A DNA stretch of 64,000 nucleotides from Jacaranda mimosifolia (Eukaryota > Streptophyta > Magnoliopsida > Lamiales > Bignoniaceae), in the NCBI GenBank assembly GCA_018894105.1, contig CM032119.1, positions 19,981,246-20,045,245 on the forward strand, written 5' to 3'. How positions within the stretch are numbered: the first letter of the stretch is position 1; each line of letters starts with the position of its first letter. The notes beneath the pieces were generated by a model. That model was not told the DNA's origin, made no database searches, and worked only from the letters and a program-made list of their open reading frames with translations. Shown piece after piece: positions 47,874-60,886 of this stretch. The position numbers were made by a program, and so were the translations under genes.

Positions 47874-49206
47874 AGATCAATACCGAGTCTTGAGTATAAC
47901 CTTTTGCCACTGCTATAACCTTAAAGGTTGTCACCTCTTCATCGACTCCTAGATTTTTCTTGTAGATCCATGTGCAACCAATGGATATTATACCCTCGGT
48001 GGGTCTACCAAAGTCTAAACTTTGTTGGAGTACATGGAGTCAGTTTTGGATTTCATGTCCTCTATCCAAATTCCCAAATCTATGTCCAAAATAGCTTCCT
48101 TGTAGGTCTTCGGATCACTATCTGTTTACCTATTTCATGAACGAATCTAAACCTTTGGTGTTGTTTCTTGATTCGTTCTAACCTTTCAAAAGATTTTGTG
48201 CTAGGCTCGGGATGCTTTATTATTTCTATCACTTGTGGGATATGATCATCTCGAAATTCATCAAGTTCAATGATAATGCCTTTTCTATCTAATAGATACT
48301 CCTTTTCTGAAAAGGCAGCGTTCCTCGAAACAAAAACCTTTTGTTTCGAGGGATCATAGAAATAACAACCTAAAGACTCTTTTGGGTATCCTACAAACTT
48401 GCACAAAGTGGATCTCTCATCCAACTTGTCTCCCATTAGTTTCTTGACGTATGCGGGAGACCCTCAAACTCTTAAATAAGAGTAAGAGGGTGCTTTACCA
48501 TACCACAGCTCATACAGTGTCTTTGGCACAAACTTTGAGGGTACTAAATTTAGTAGCATCACCACCATCTCCAGGGCATATCTCCAAAAGGATATGGGCA
48601 CATTGGCGAAGTTCATCATAGAATATACCATGTCCAACAAGGTACGATTTCTCCTCTCGGCTATTCCATTATGTTGAGGTATGCTGAGTGGAGTCCATTG
48701 TCAGAGAATTTCATTCTCTTTTAGATAATCCAAGAAATCAATACTTAAGTATTCTCCTCCTTGATCCGATCGAAGAGCTTTAATACCAAGTCCTTATTGT
48801 TTTTCTACTTCATTCCTATGCTCTTTGAACGTTTCAAAAGCTTCGAACTTGTACTTCAAAAGATACACATGTTTAAGCTGAGTATGATCATTGATAAAGG
48901 TAATGAAGTAAGAATAGCCTCCTCTAGAACCAACTCCTGGTAGTCCACAAACATCCATATGGATCAAATCCAAAGGACTTGTGGGTTGCTCTATTTGTCC
49001 TACAAAAGGAGCCTTGGTCATTTTTCTTTTTAAATAAGATTCACAAGTAAGAAGATCCTCTATGCCACTTACATTTAGTGCTTTGAGGGCTTCTATCTTG
49101 TTCATCCTATTTTGCAAATATGTCCAAGTCTTGCATACCACAAAGTGATACTTTCTTGGTTATCTAATTTTCTTTTACTTTATTGAATGTGCATAAGTGA
49201 TGGTTG
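47874..49206 (-). pseudogene. Element D pol (integrase to RT start), minus strand
   Basis: On the minus strand 49141-48794 holds the integrase zinc-binding and catalytic start (NRMNKIEALKALNVSGIED, CESYLKRK, IHMDVCGLPG; CESC has become CESY), and 48436-48080 the integrase C-terminus and linker (YEIWYGKAPS-type region upstream, KSLGCYFYDPSKQKVF, KKQHQRF). RT stops at GIDF near 47885, cut by LTR F. On the right the frame breaks at the solo LTR and continues at 51453. Several stops present. Confidence 0.85.
49202..49206. repeat. Target-site duplication GGTTG, left copy
   Basis: GGTTG at 49202-49206 and again at 51453-51457, directly flanking the solo LTR. Confidence 0.93.
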
Positions 49207-51452
49207 TGAAAGTGCTATGGCTGAGATAAGCCAAAAAAATTCAAAATTAAATAGCAAATCTCAAACCAAAGAAACATCCCCAGGCATATATCATACAACA
49301 TAAATGGATTAATCAGAGGATACCAACCTGAATCGCTCAAAATCCAAGGAGATGATGGATGATTCTTCCTATCACAGATTTCCGGCAGTTTCTGGCACAG
49401 CGGAGAAAAAGGAGAATATCTTCCAAATCCGATCTCCAAATGAAATGAGGAAAAATTATCCACAAATCTAACTCAAATTACGATCTTCTGTGAAAAAAAT
49501 GGCTCAAATATCCATCGGATCGCTCCAGGAGAAAATCGTGAAGTGGACTGTTCTGCAGAAACCTTTTCTGGAATTGAGTGGCCTCACTTGTGGTCACCTC
49601 CAATGCAAGTCCACACACCTTAAAGCAATCCTAGAACGTCCAGATCTTTAGCTGGAACAGATCTGGAGTTTTTTGGTGAAGAAGGAGGTTTTTGAGTGAG
49701 AGAGAGAATGGATGGAAGTTAGATCTCTACTAACTTTGGAGAGAATTTTGAAGAATTTAGCTTGCAAAATTCAGAATTTTGGCTAATGAATCTAGACTTA
49801 TTTTCGGCCACTCCACCTCCCCTTATATAGAGGTGTGAGAGGTGTGATGCCACTATAAGGTGTGAGAGGTGTGATGCCAAGGTGGCATCACACCTCCCAT
49901 GCTAAGGGGAGGACCGAAAATTCCAAGGGTATAATTGTAAGTTGGTAATTCCACTATCATGTGGTCTTGCCAACTTGCTTAATTGGAATCCAATTCCAAT
50001 TAATTCAAATCATATTTGAATTCTTCCCTCCAATAATATATTCTCCTATTAATTAAATTAATCCAATTAATTTAATTAATTCAACTTGATTTAACAATTA
50101 AATCAATTAACTTGATTTAACTTGATTTAAGTCAACTTCAATTATTCAACTATTAATGTGGCTCAAATAATCAACTCCTTAATTATTTTTCTAATTTAAC
50201 TCCTTAAATTAGTTGATCAATTTAACACTTAAATCAATCAAGCCATAATTGATCTTGAAATCTCTCTCTTAAAATCGGTCCCTTAAGAGGGACGTATTTT
50301 CTAACACTTAGAAATTCTTCTTTCACCACTTAGAAAAGTTCAAGGCTTTTGTGTGTGACCCATTGGGTTCAACCATTCATCGGACATAGGCTCACAACTC
50401 CTTGTGACTTTTGAATATCAAATATTCATTCTAGTTTAAAACTCCTTTTAAACTAGTCGACTCGATTCAATCGATCTCTATCAATTGAAGAGTACCTAAT
50501 CTCCATGGTCGATGTCCAACCTCAAGCCCATGGAGCCCAACTAATTGGTCGAAATGAATGTCTCTGTATAAACCTTTTAAAGCTCTACGCGTTCCATGCA
50601 AATACGGTCCTTTCGTCTCCTATCTCCATGAAAGAGGCCTAGCGCAAGATATTTTTCGGCTCCCTAATAGCCTTGATTCAATGCTTCTATTCTAAATGTT
50701 CAATTCCGATGTATGACCTTATCTTTTGGAAAACTCTTTTCCCAAACTGTCATACCACCTTGCGCAAGGATTTCTAGAATATAATCATTGTAGAATGCAT
50801 AGGAGATGTACTCGCCCTTCACAAAAGCGAGGAGTCGGATTCCATCTTGGATCTCATAAACCTCCATGCCAAGTAGCTCATACCCAATCATACCCCGAAC
50901 GGCCCGCTGGGTGATCAGGGATAAGTCAAAGCATGAGGACCGGACACAAGGTTACAATGGATCCTCAGGTCAAATGACTAATTTATATGCACTAGCATAA
51001 GCACGAGAGCTTGCCACTACCGACTTGCCACTACGGCTACCTAGTGGAGTCTCCGGTGGGTCTTCAATGCCTTGTTCTCTAACAAGCACCCACTAACATG
51101 CACCCATATCATATACAGTTGCTCATGGAATGGAGCAATATCCAACTCTTTGGATTTATGCATCGTTAGTGCAAGTCTGTCCAGTTCTTAGATGTCCTGT
51201 CTCATAAGATCCTATGACTTGGAATATTTAAGATCACGATCGTGTAAGACTTATTCCATGATCACCACCCAGTGAACTGACCAAGTCCCGTAGTCATGTG
51301 TGATCTAAGGACTTCATCCAAATGCCAGTGAAGTAATATAATGCATAAGATGAATGTGGCCATATGTAAGATATCATTCAATCAAGATTGTCTCTTTAGA
51401 AAATAGTTTTACAAAGCCAAAATCATTGGCTTGCCGAGCACTATTTCTAACA
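49207..51452 (-). repeat. Solo LTR of family A (2.25 kb)
   Basis: From TGAAAGTGCTATGGC to GCACTATTTCTAACA, the complement of the family A LTR over its full length, flanked by exact GGTTG duplications and no internal sequence. It interrupts element D at the protease/integrase boundary. It carries a 12-bp perfect inverted repeat at 49868-49894 (GGTGTGATGCCA, spacer AGG, TGGCATCACACC), a 27-bp-spaced duplication of the adjoining module (49832-49852 and 49859-49879) and the AT-only inverted repeat at 50048-50080. The TATA box (complement) is near 49822-49829. Confidence 0.95.
49868..49894. repeat. Promoter-proximal inverted repeat, solo LTR A
   Basis: 12-bp perfect arms with a 3-bp spacer upstream of the TATA box. 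The two LTRs of the full-length element A keep only one arm. Confidence 0.9.
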
Positions 51453-52255
51453 GGTTGATAATCCAAAATTTATAATCCATTACTAAATGTACCCATTGCA
51501 ACTATAGAACCATTCTTTATTGCTTTCAATTTCCAATTTGATATTGAAAAATCAAATCATTCACTATCCAAAACGGGAATTGAAATAATATTCTTCACAA
51601 GAGTTGGTATATAGTAACAAGGATTCAATACAATTAAGGAGTTCCCTAAGTCTAACTTCATAATGCCTTCAACTCTGGCTGCAACTTTTGCTCTATTACC
51701 AAGGCATAGGATCAAATCCTCATTACTTAGACTCCTTCTTCTTTTCATCCCCTGTAATGAATTACAAAGGTAGAACCACATTTGGTATCAAATACCCAAG
51801 AGGAAGAATTGGTCTTTAAGTGCACTTTAATAAAGTGCATATCCTTTCCAAGAGTTGCAAGATATTCCTTGCAATATCTCTTCTAATGGCCCATCTCATC
51901 ACATTAGAAACAAGTAACATCTTTCTTATCCTCTTTCTTCTTCTTGACCCTCCCCGAATGGTTTTAATGCTCCATTTCCCTTTGAAGAAGAACTTTTCTT
52001 CTTCTTACCTCCCTTTGTCTTTCCCCTCAGGCTTTAGACTTGGTGGAAGAAGTATGCATTAAGGGTTTGTCCATTCTCATAGTTGAGTCGGCCATCACCA
52101 ACATGTTGACCAATTCATTGATCGTGACTTCTTATTGGACATATTAAAGTTCATCGAAATTGGTCAGAAGAGCTAGGCAAGGATTGAAGGATCTAATCCA
52201 CATAGAGGTCGTTGTCCATAATTACACCCAAAGTAGCTAGCTTCTCAATAAGTTC
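51453..52255 (-). pseudogene. Element D protease and gag C-part, minus strand
   Basis: On the minus strand, 51781-51557 reads LCNSLQGMKRRRSLSNEDL and YYIPTLVKNIISIPVLDSE, the region after the protease active site. Before it come WVFDTKCGS (51750-51780; the DTA/DTG site changed to DTK), a decayed zinc knuckle near 51870-51920, a K-rich linker and Gag to LIEKLATLGVIMDND near 52215-52250. It is interrupted at 52256 by copia element C and continues at 57215. Confidence 0.8.
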
Positions 52256-52465
52256 TGTGGAAAATATGATACACATGTGGTAAATTAGTGGTATGTGTTG
52301 AGTGTTATTTTAGGTATAGATTTATTTACCATGTACTCTTACTTACCATGCATTCACACTTACCATGTATTGTAACTTGTAAATAATATAAATATTGCCT
52401 CGTTGTTAGTCGTATATTTAGACTGACACAATTATGTAATTCTTCAATGTGCATAACATAATTCA
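52256..52465 (+). repeat. 5' LTR of element C
   Basis: TGTGGAAAATATGATACACA to ACATAATTCA, 210 bp. Three 17-bp tandem repeats (ACCATGTATTCACACTT type) at 52328-52378 end 8 bp before TATAAATA at 52387-52394. Confidence 0.92.
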
Positions 52466-52467
52466 GA

Positions 52468-52480
52468 CGGTGTCAAGAGC
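52468..52480 (+). other. Primer binding site, element C (decayed)
   Basis: CGGTGTCAAGAGC just inside the LTR, recognisable as a changed TGGTATCAGAGC. Confidence 0.65.
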
Positions 52481-52899
52481 TAAACTTTAACCCTCTGCAC
52501 AGCCACTACCGCGCCTTTTCTCTGCCACTGTCTATTGTGACTATGTTGTTGTTGTACATTCTTGTCTCTACCTTTGCTGCTGTGTTGTTGCATTGTTGCT
52601 ATTTTTGTTGTTACTGCATCGCTACTATTCCTTCCATTGCTGCGTTCCTACAGTCCTTTCGTGTCTTTTCAAAGTTCCTTTCAGTATTTTTTCTAATTTA
52701 GGGTTACAGTCCTCATTATATATTAGGGCAACAACTAGGAAGCAAAAAGTCAAAACAAACTCCGCCGCCAAGTTACTCGTCCAGTCAACCACCAAGTCAG
52801 TCATCCAAATCAACGCCACATCAACATTAAAAGGAAAGGAATTTCAAATTTTTATCTCCCCATTAGTTCTCTCTTTTCTTTTGCAGGATATCTTTTTCT

Positions 52900-55800
52900 A
52901 TGGAAGCTAAAAGTCTCATTCCTACTCATCTCCAAATTACTAATCGAAAATTAAACAGTAGTAATTACTTCTAATGGTCTATTGCAGTAGAAGTTTTTCT
53001 TGGTGGTCTTGGGAAAGACCATTATCTCACTGATAATTCTCTAACTAATTCAGACACAAAGAGAATAGCCATTTGTAAACAATATGACTGTCAAATCATG
53101 TCTGCCCTCTGGAATTCAATGGAGCCCACTATTGCAGATTTGTGCATGAATTTTAGAAGTAGCAAAAATGTTTGGGATCATCTTCGCAAAGTCTACACGA
53201 GTAACTTATCTTGCATGTATGACATCTTCGTAGAGTATCAGTCTCTACGCATGACCGACACTGACCTCATCAGTTATTATGCCAACTTTAGCCATATATG
53301 TGAAGAGCAAAATAGTCTATTTCCTATCTCTGCAAACATTGCCGCCATGCAACAGCAGCGCACTCAACTCGATATCTTTTAATTTTTAGCAGGTCTACCA
53401 TTGGAATATAAGCCTTTTTGTTCTCAAATTGTTATAGGTTCTGAACTTCCTGACCTCGTTGATGTCTACTATCGCACCTTACATTTCTCTAGCTATCATT
53501 CTCCAAGCCTTCATATTGGGGAAAAGGCAGCATTAATCTCTAGTAGCCAAGATGGTAGCCAAAGCAATCGAGGAAGAGGCCGAAGAGGACGAGGTGGCAT
53601 CTAAGGAGGTCGTAGAGCTGCTCAAGGAGTTCGAGGAAATCGTGGTTGTGGTATTAATGATGCAAAGAAGTGCAGTTATTGCAGTCGCCTTAATCACACT
53701 AGGGATCAATGTTAGGACCTGTATGGGAAACCTCATCGACATACCAACACAGTCTCTTCTGATGCTGCAAATCCTGAAATCTTTACGGAATCCACACAAG
53801 CCAATAATGTGATAATCCAAGGATGAGTATACAAAATTCCTCAACTACCAATCTGTTCAACAGGCCATTCTTCTTGTTGCGTCCATTACCCAACTAGGTA
53901 AATCCCATACTAGCCTCCTTTCTACTTCTCATAAATTTAACTCTTGGATACTTGATTCCGGAGCATTTGACCATATGATAGATAGCCCTAATATCTTCTC
54001 TTCTCTTCATGTTTTTGAATCTTTACCTTATGTTGTCCTAGCTTATGGTTCTCAAAACTAAAGTTTGTGGTATTGGTACTATACCTCAATCCCACTCTTT
54101 GTCTCTCTCATCTGTACTTTACATTCCTCATTTTCCTTTTAACCTAATATCTATTAGTAAATTAACGAAACAACATAATTGCTGAGTAACCTTTTCCCCA
54201 AAATCTATGGTTATCCAATATTTAAAGAAGATAAAGATGATTGGTGAAGAGCATGAATCTTGGGGTCTTTATGAAGTCACTCCACCTTCTGCAACTGTCT
54301 ACTAAGTGTCTGCATCACCACTCCACATTCATTGTCATTTTGGACATCCTTCTCTCAGCAAATTGAATAAGTTAGCACCAATCTTAAGTCATCTCAAATC
54401 TATAGAATGTGAGTCATGTCAACTAGGTAAACACCATTGTGTGTCTTTTCCTCCTAGGCAAAATAAATGCTCTTTGTGTCCATTTGAGTTAGTTCATTCA
54501 GATGTATGGGGTCCATGTCGTGTCATATCTACATTAGGTTTTCACTAATTTATTTCTTTTGTTGATGATTTTTCCCGAAACACTTGAATTTATTTAATAA
54601 CTGTTCGTTCTGAGTTATTCTCTATTTTTTGTACAATTTATGTTGAAGTTAAAACAAAGTCTGGTGTACTTATTCGTACCCTTCGAAGTGACAATGCTAA
54701 ATTTCTCACATAATTTTAACACTTTTATGAGTGACAACGGCATTAATCACTAATCCTCATATTCTTACACCCCTCAACAAAATGGAGGTGCTGAAAAAAA
54801 GAATAGATACTTGTTAGATATTGCTCGAACTATGATGTTTCATGTACATGTTCCTAAACATTTTTAGGGTGATGCAATTCTAGCTGCGTGTTACTTAATT
54901 AATCACACGCCCTCTTCTATCTTAGGGAATATTTCCCTTTACTCTCTGATTTTTCCTAATGAGCCTACTTTTAAGCTTCCTCTATGCATTTTTGGGTGTC
55001 TATTTTGTCCATTAGTTGGGTCCTAGTATTGACAAGTTAACTCCTTGTGCTACTAAATGTGTTTTCTTGGGATATTCTCGTACTCAAAAAGGGTATCGTT
55101 GCTATGATCTAGCTAGCAACATGTTCATTACCAGTATTGATGTCACTTTCTTTGAGTCTATACCCTTCTTTTCTGATTCTTATACTTATTCTAATTAAGA
55201 GAAGTTTGTTACTTTTCCTATACCTATACCTTTACACTCGATTTCTGTGTCCTCCTAAGATCATCTCTCTTATCCTGACTTATAGGTTTATGTGCAACAA
55301 ACTAAATTTGTGCCTCCAGACTCACAACCCTCAGCCTCTGATACTCCATCTTCAAATCCTCCTTCTGAGCCTTCGTCTGAGCCTACTACTGAATTGGATA
55401 TTCCTATTGCTCTTCAAAAAGGTAAACGTACTTGTATATCTCATCATATCTCTAATTTTATTTCTTATACTCATTCATCACCCCCGTTCTCTTTCTTTAT
55501 CTCCACTGTCGACTCTATTACGCTACCTAAGACACTTGATGAAGCCTTTGCCCATCCTGGTTTGAAAGCTGCAATGGATGAGGAGATATCCGTCTTACAT
55601 CAGAATGGTACTTGGGAACTTGTTCCCCTTTCTTTGGGTAAATTTTTCGTTGGTTGCAAGTGGGTGTATGCTATCAAAGTTCACCCTGATGGCTCTCTTG
55701 ATTGCCTTAAAGCTCATCTTATGGCCAAGGGATACACATATGTGTATGGTGTAGATTACACTGACAAGTTTTCTCCAGTTGCGAAAATTACTTCCGTCTG

Positions 55801-56997
55801 TTTGCTCATGGTGACCTTATTGAAGAGGTATATATAGAGCAACCTCCTGGGTATGTTGCTCAGGGGGAGTCTCGGCTAGTGTGTCATCTTCCAAAATTAT
55901 TATATGGCCTAAAACTGTCTCCTCGTGCATGGTTTGGGCAATTTACTCAAGTCGTTATTACTTTTAGCATGAAATAATGTCCTATCGATCATTCAATTTT
56001 CCATACACGTACATCAACCAGTATAATCATTTTGATTGTATATGTTGATGATATTGTTCTCACTGAGGATAACAACACTAGAATACAAACGTTGAAGGTA
56101 TTTTTGCATTCTCAATTTCAAACTAAAGATATGGGGTAGTTAAAATACTTCTTAGGTATTGAAGTTGCTAGATCACAAATGAGTATTGTTCTTTCCCAGC
56201 GCAAGTACACACTTAATTTGTCATTAAATACTAGCATGTTGGGGACCAAACCAGTGGATTTCCCTATGGAGGCTAACGTCAAACTTTTGACACTCAAGGA
56301 AAATTATTGACTGATCAAGAGCGATTTCGGAGATTAATTGGGAAGTTGAAATAATTGACCATTACTCGACCAGATATATCATTTGAAGTTAGTGTTGTTC
56401 GTCAATTCCTTAATTCTCCTCAAACCAATAACTGGGATGCAGTCATGAGAATATTGAGATACTTAAAAAAGTCACCGGGCAATTGATTATTGTACAAGAA
56501 TCATGGTTATCTCAACGTTATAGGATACACTGATGCAGACTATGCTAGATCCTCATATGATAGAAGATCTACATCAGGGTATTGTGTTTTCATTGGAGGT
56601 AATTTAATCTCATGGAAAAGCAAGAAGCAAAGTATGGTGTCATGATCAAGTGCTGAAGCAGAATACTTGGCCATGGCATATACTACTTGTGAATTAGTTT
56701 TGGTTGAAACATAGTTTGGAACAACTTGGGTTTACACGAACCCAACCTAAGCATCTAGTATGTGATAACTAACCTGCAATTCATATAGCAAATAATCCAA
56801 TATTCCATGAGTGGATGAAGCATATCTAAGTGGATTATCACTTTGTATGAGAGAAAGTATTGCAAAACATCATCAAAACCTCACATGTGTAGTCTAATGA
56901 TCAATTAGCTAATTTATTTACTAAAGCACTAAATGGGCGTAGAATGAAATATCTTTGTAACAATTTTGGAGCATATGATATATTTTCTCTAGCTTGA
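52900..56997 (+). pseudogene. Element C gag-pol, heavily damaged
   Basis: The ATG at 52900 starts MEAKSLIPTHLQ and meets TAA at codon 25 in the NYF-WS motif. Gag continues (53098-53382, NVWDHLRKVY and EYQSLRM). The zinc knuckle at 53671-53712 reads CSYCSRLNHTRDQC, followed by LYGKPH after a stop. Protease has DSGA at about 53954-53965. Integrase shows HFGHPSLSKL, CESCQLGKHH, HSDVWGP, RSDNAK and TPQQNGGAEKKN. RT has GCKWVYAIKVHPDGS (about 55650) and VYVDDIVL (about 56037-56060), but an internal stretch of RT upstream of EEVYIEQPPGY-like sequence is lost near 55820. RNase H motifs run to LCNNFGAYDIFSLA and TGA at 56995-56997. Many stops and shifts throughout. Confidence 0.88.
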
Positions 56998-57004
56998 GGG
57001 GGAG

Positions 57005-57214
57005 TGTGGAAAATATGATACACATGTGGTAAATTAGTGGTGTGTGTTGAGTGTTATTTTAGGTGTAGATTTATTTACCATGTATTCATACTTACCATGT
57101 ATTCACACTTACCATGTATTGTAACTTGTGAATAGTATAAATATTACCTCTTTGTCAGTCATATATTTAGACTAACACAATTATGCAATTCTTCAATGTA
57201 CATAACATAATTCA
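57005..57214 (+). repeat. 3' LTR of element C
   Basis: 210 bp, near-identical to the 5' LTR. Tandem 17-bp repeats are at 57077-57093, 57094-57110 and 57111-57127, and TATAAATA at 57136-57143. It is preceded by the purine tract at about 56993-57004. Confidence 0.92.
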
Positions 57215-57631
57215 CAAGCCCAATCATCGTAAGCCCATGATCATGGACACTAGACCCCTCCATCATCCTAGTCCCAAAGAGCTCCTTAGAATACATGTAC
57301 CACTCATGTCTTGTTTGTACACCAAGCAACTCCTATATGTGTAAATGAATCTCAGAAGCACTTTTCATGTGCTCATGAGACTTTTGAAGCTCATGGACAT
57401 GGAGGCCATTATGAGACAATAGGTTTGGAGTTTATCCTCAACCCATTTAATGAATGTTTCACGTGCCTCTTGATTGGCATCTTCATCTATGGTGTCGGCC
57501 AGACTTTATGTTAGGACATATGTTTATTTCTCAGAGTCAAGAACGATTTTGAGGTTTTGAAGCCAATCAAGGTAGTTCAGACCGGTTAGTTTATTAGATT
57601 CTAATATGGTGCTTAGTGGATTCTTGGCCAT
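57215..57631 (-). pseudogene. Element D gag, N-terminal part, minus strand
   Basis: Minus-strand ATG at 57631-57629 (MAKNPLSTILES-type start, matching family A Gag). It continues through the capsid-like region with decay to 57215, where element C begins; the frame resumes at 52250. The plus-strand open frame 57311-57514 is antisense. Confidence 0.8.
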
Positions 57632-58663
57632 GTTTGAGGTTTCACAAATCTACAAAGGCGAAAAAGAGAATATAAGCATGTGATTCAATTTGATATTATA
57701 AAACATGTTTATGGACTTTCAAGCATGTTTTTCTCCCACTATTTTATCAAATTCCTCACCCCCTTAAGGAATTTAGAAAATCATATTTCTTTGTAAGAAT
57801 CAAGGTTCAAAGGCATCATTTGTGGACCCACGACTCATGAGACATCCACAAACAATCCTAAGGTAAGCAACTTTTGCTAATTACATCTTTATGCAACCCT
57901 TGATGTGTTTTACCTTATTTTTTGTGTAGACTCACGATTCGTGTGACATCTACAATACTAGGTGTTAAGTCGTACCTACTAATCAATCTTTAATTATAAA
58001 CTCCATTATGTCATTCCGCAACTTATGAGACAATGCCATAACGAGTTTTAAATTAAAGTACATCATATGCCAAGAAGTGAGCATAGCTTTCCTCTAATAA
58101 AGTGTCCCATGATTCGTAAGCCAACACTAAATTAGGGTAGCATCTCATGTCACCTCCCATTGCTAGAAGGCTTAGATTAATTAAAACACCTTTAAGTTTG
58201 TATCCAAGTTGACTTAATATTTTGAAAAACTTAGACTCCTCTAGGTTGAGGGCTTTTTTTTTTTTTTTTTTGGCTTTGAAAGATCTTATCAATTTTATCA
58301 TCTCTTATTTAGGTTCTCTATATCCTAACCATACATTTCATACATCAATATGATAAAGAAAAACATAAATAAGTAAATACGCCTGGCATTCTCCTAGGGT
58401 GAGATGACCATGAGCCTCAACCAAGTAGTGCACGTATGGCTTAGTGCACTTAAAGCCATATGTGCACTACTTAGTTGATTTTAAGTGAGTTGATTAAATC
58501 ATACCTATTATATAAATGTATCACATATATTCATCAGTCTTCAAGCCTCCTTGATCCTCTTTGCCTTCTTTATCTCTTTGCAATATTTACAAGAGAAAAG
58601 AAATCCTCACCCTCAGAATTCTACTCTCATAACATTTATAAGGTAGAAAAGCAATAGGTATGC
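57632..58663 (-). other. Element D leader, gag-proximal part
   Basis: Holds all four palindrome sites in decayed form: CACGACTCATG at 57829, CACGATTCGTG at 57933, CGCAACTTATG at 58017 and CATGATTCGTA at 58108 (spacings 104, 84 and 91, the mirror image of 92/85/103). A run of about 18 T lies near 58254. The leader is interrupted at 58664 by a solo LTR. Confidence 0.8.
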
Positions 58664-60886
58664 TGAAGGCAAGTGATGCATTAGGATCCAATAATTAAAA
58701 CTTCAAAAGCTCCAATTAACTAGTGTTTCACAAGCAAACAAGGATCTAAACATGCTTAGGATTCAGATTTAGATGAAGAGTTACCTTGATTAGCAAAATC
58801 CAAAGGGAAAATGAAAAACTACTCTTCAATCTAGAAAACTATCAAACAACAACGCAACGGATTTGGAGCAACTTTTGCCCAATCCAAAAGTCTCCAAAAA
58901 TGTGGTAAAATTCCAATAGTTTCTCAACTCTTTGATGAAGCTACTGTGAAAATTTTAGATGAAAGCTCCTTTTGGATCTCTTGGAATAAAATCTCCAAGT
59001 TTCTGCCTTGACTGGTGGATCTCCAAAGGCTAGCAATCCTATTGTTTTGCCTCTATCAATATGATCCACACGCCAATGCTATTTCCAATTTCTCCTCAAT
59101 ATTAGTTGGAGATGAGAGGAGAAATGAGAAGTAGATGGTTGATTTTGGGGTTGGAAATAAAGACAGAAGTGGAGCTTCAACTCATGAGGCAACACTTGAA
59201 TGAGGAAAAAATGTTAGAATCTAATTCTTCACATGAATTTGCATAGTGCCGTCCATCCTCACCTCTATATCTATATATAGAGAGAGAATGGTGTGATGCC
59301 AACTTCCTCAAGGTGGGTGACCGCCCACTTGCTTGCAAGTTGGCAAATTCAAATTAAATTTGAATTTTGTATGCATTTCAATTACATTTGGAATCTAATT
59401 CCAAATTAATTAAAATGTATACCAGATGAACCTTTCATTTGAATTTTCCCTCCAAAATATATTCCTCTCATAAATTAAATTTAAACACTTTAATTTAATT
59501 AATTAATCCTTGACTTAACACTTAAGCTAATTAGCATAATTCTTTAGGCTAAGCATTGTTAACTTAACTTTTTAAGCTAACTTGATCAATTGATGATCAT
59601 GTGGCACCAAATAATTAGCTCTTTAATTATTGGTATAATTTAACACTTTAAATTAGTTGATCAATTTAACAATTAAATTAATCAAGCTAAAGTTGACCTC
59701 AACTTTCGGTCACCCCAAAATCGGTCACTAGGAATGAATTTCCTAACACTTAGAAAAATTCTTCCATGAATTAGGAAATGCAATTGGCTTTTGTGTGTGA
59801 CCAATAAGTTCTACCATTCATTAGACATAGGATCACAACTCCTTGTGACTTTTAAATATTACATATTCATTTTAGTTTAAACTCTTTTAAACTAATTGAC
59901 TCTATTCAATTAATCTCCATTAATTGAAAAGTACCCAATCTCCATGGTCGATGTCCAACCTCAAGCCCATGGGGCCCAACTAATTGGCCGAAATGAATAC
60001 TTTTAGAGAACCATTATTGCTCTATGCGTACCATGCAAATATAGTCCTTCAATCTCCTATCTTCTGAAAGAGGCCTAGGGCAAGATATTTGTCGGTTCCC
60101 TAATAGCCTCGATACTATGTCTCTATTCCTAATGTTTGATTCCACTTTATGACCTTATCTTTGGAAAACTCCTTTTCCAAATTGTCATACTACCTTACAC
60201 AAGGATTTCTTGGAATCGATCATTATAGAATACATAGGAGATGCACTCGCCCTTCACAAAAACGACGAGTTGGATTCCATCTTGGATCTCACAAACCTCC
60301 ATGTCTAAGTAGCTCATATCCAATCTCAACCTGAATGACCCACTATGTGGCCAAGGAAGAGTCAAAGCATAAGGAACTAAACACAAGGTTACCACGGATC
60401 CTCAGGTCTGAGGACTAATTAAATACACTAGCATAAGCTGGAGAACTTTCCACTACCGATTTGCTACTATGGCTATCTAGTGGATTCTCCAAGTGGGCCT
60501 TCAGTGCCTTGTTCTTTAACAAGCACCCACTAACTGCATTCATATCTCATATGGGATTGCTCATGCAATGGAGCAATACCCAACCGTTGGATTTATGCAT
60601 CGTTAGTGCAAATATATCTAGATCTTAGATTCCCTATCTCATAAGATCCTATGACTTGGAAGATTTAAGATCACGACCGTGTAAGACTTATTCCATGATC
60701 ACTACCCAGTACACGACCAAGTCCCGTAGTCTTGTGTGATCTAAGGGTTCAACCAAATGCCAGTGAAGTAATAATGAGCATAAGATGAAGATGGCCATAT
60801 AAAGAATATCATTCAATCAAGGTTGTATCACAAGTGAAATAGTTTACAACGCCAATCTAATTGGCTTGCGGGGTACTATTCCAACA
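58664..60886 (-). repeat. Solo LTR of family B in the leader of D
   Basis: 2223 bp from TGAAGGCAAGTG to ACTATTCCAACA, flanked by TATGC (58659-58663) and CATAC (60887-60891). Other leaders read GGCATGCAAGCC here, so both flanks derive from CATGC with one change each. TATA-like CTATATATAG lies near 59272-59281. No internal region adjoins. Confidence 0.82.

Larger units (their letters stand above)
52256..57214 (+). mobile_element. Copia element C with short LTRs (5.0 kb)
   Basis: 210-bp LTRs at 52256-52465 and 57005-57214, PBS, a decayed gag-pol and the purine tract TTGAGGGGGAG. It is a different copia lineage from A/B: short LTRs, GKP after the zinc knuckle and RE1-like pol. It lies in the gag of element D, whose reading continues on both sides. 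Flanks AGTTC (52251-52255) and CAAGC (57215-57219) do not form a clean duplication. Confidence 0.9.

Noticed and set aside
52593..52910. 105-codon frame before element C gag
   Set aside because: It lies in the leader of element C, is low in complexity and overlaps the gag start without any recognised domain.
55137..55565. 142-codon leucine-rich frame resembling a membrane protein
   Set aside because: It is an alternative frame of the integrase/RT linker of element C; the real frame (PSASDTPSSNPPSEPSSEP...) is at 55292-55837.
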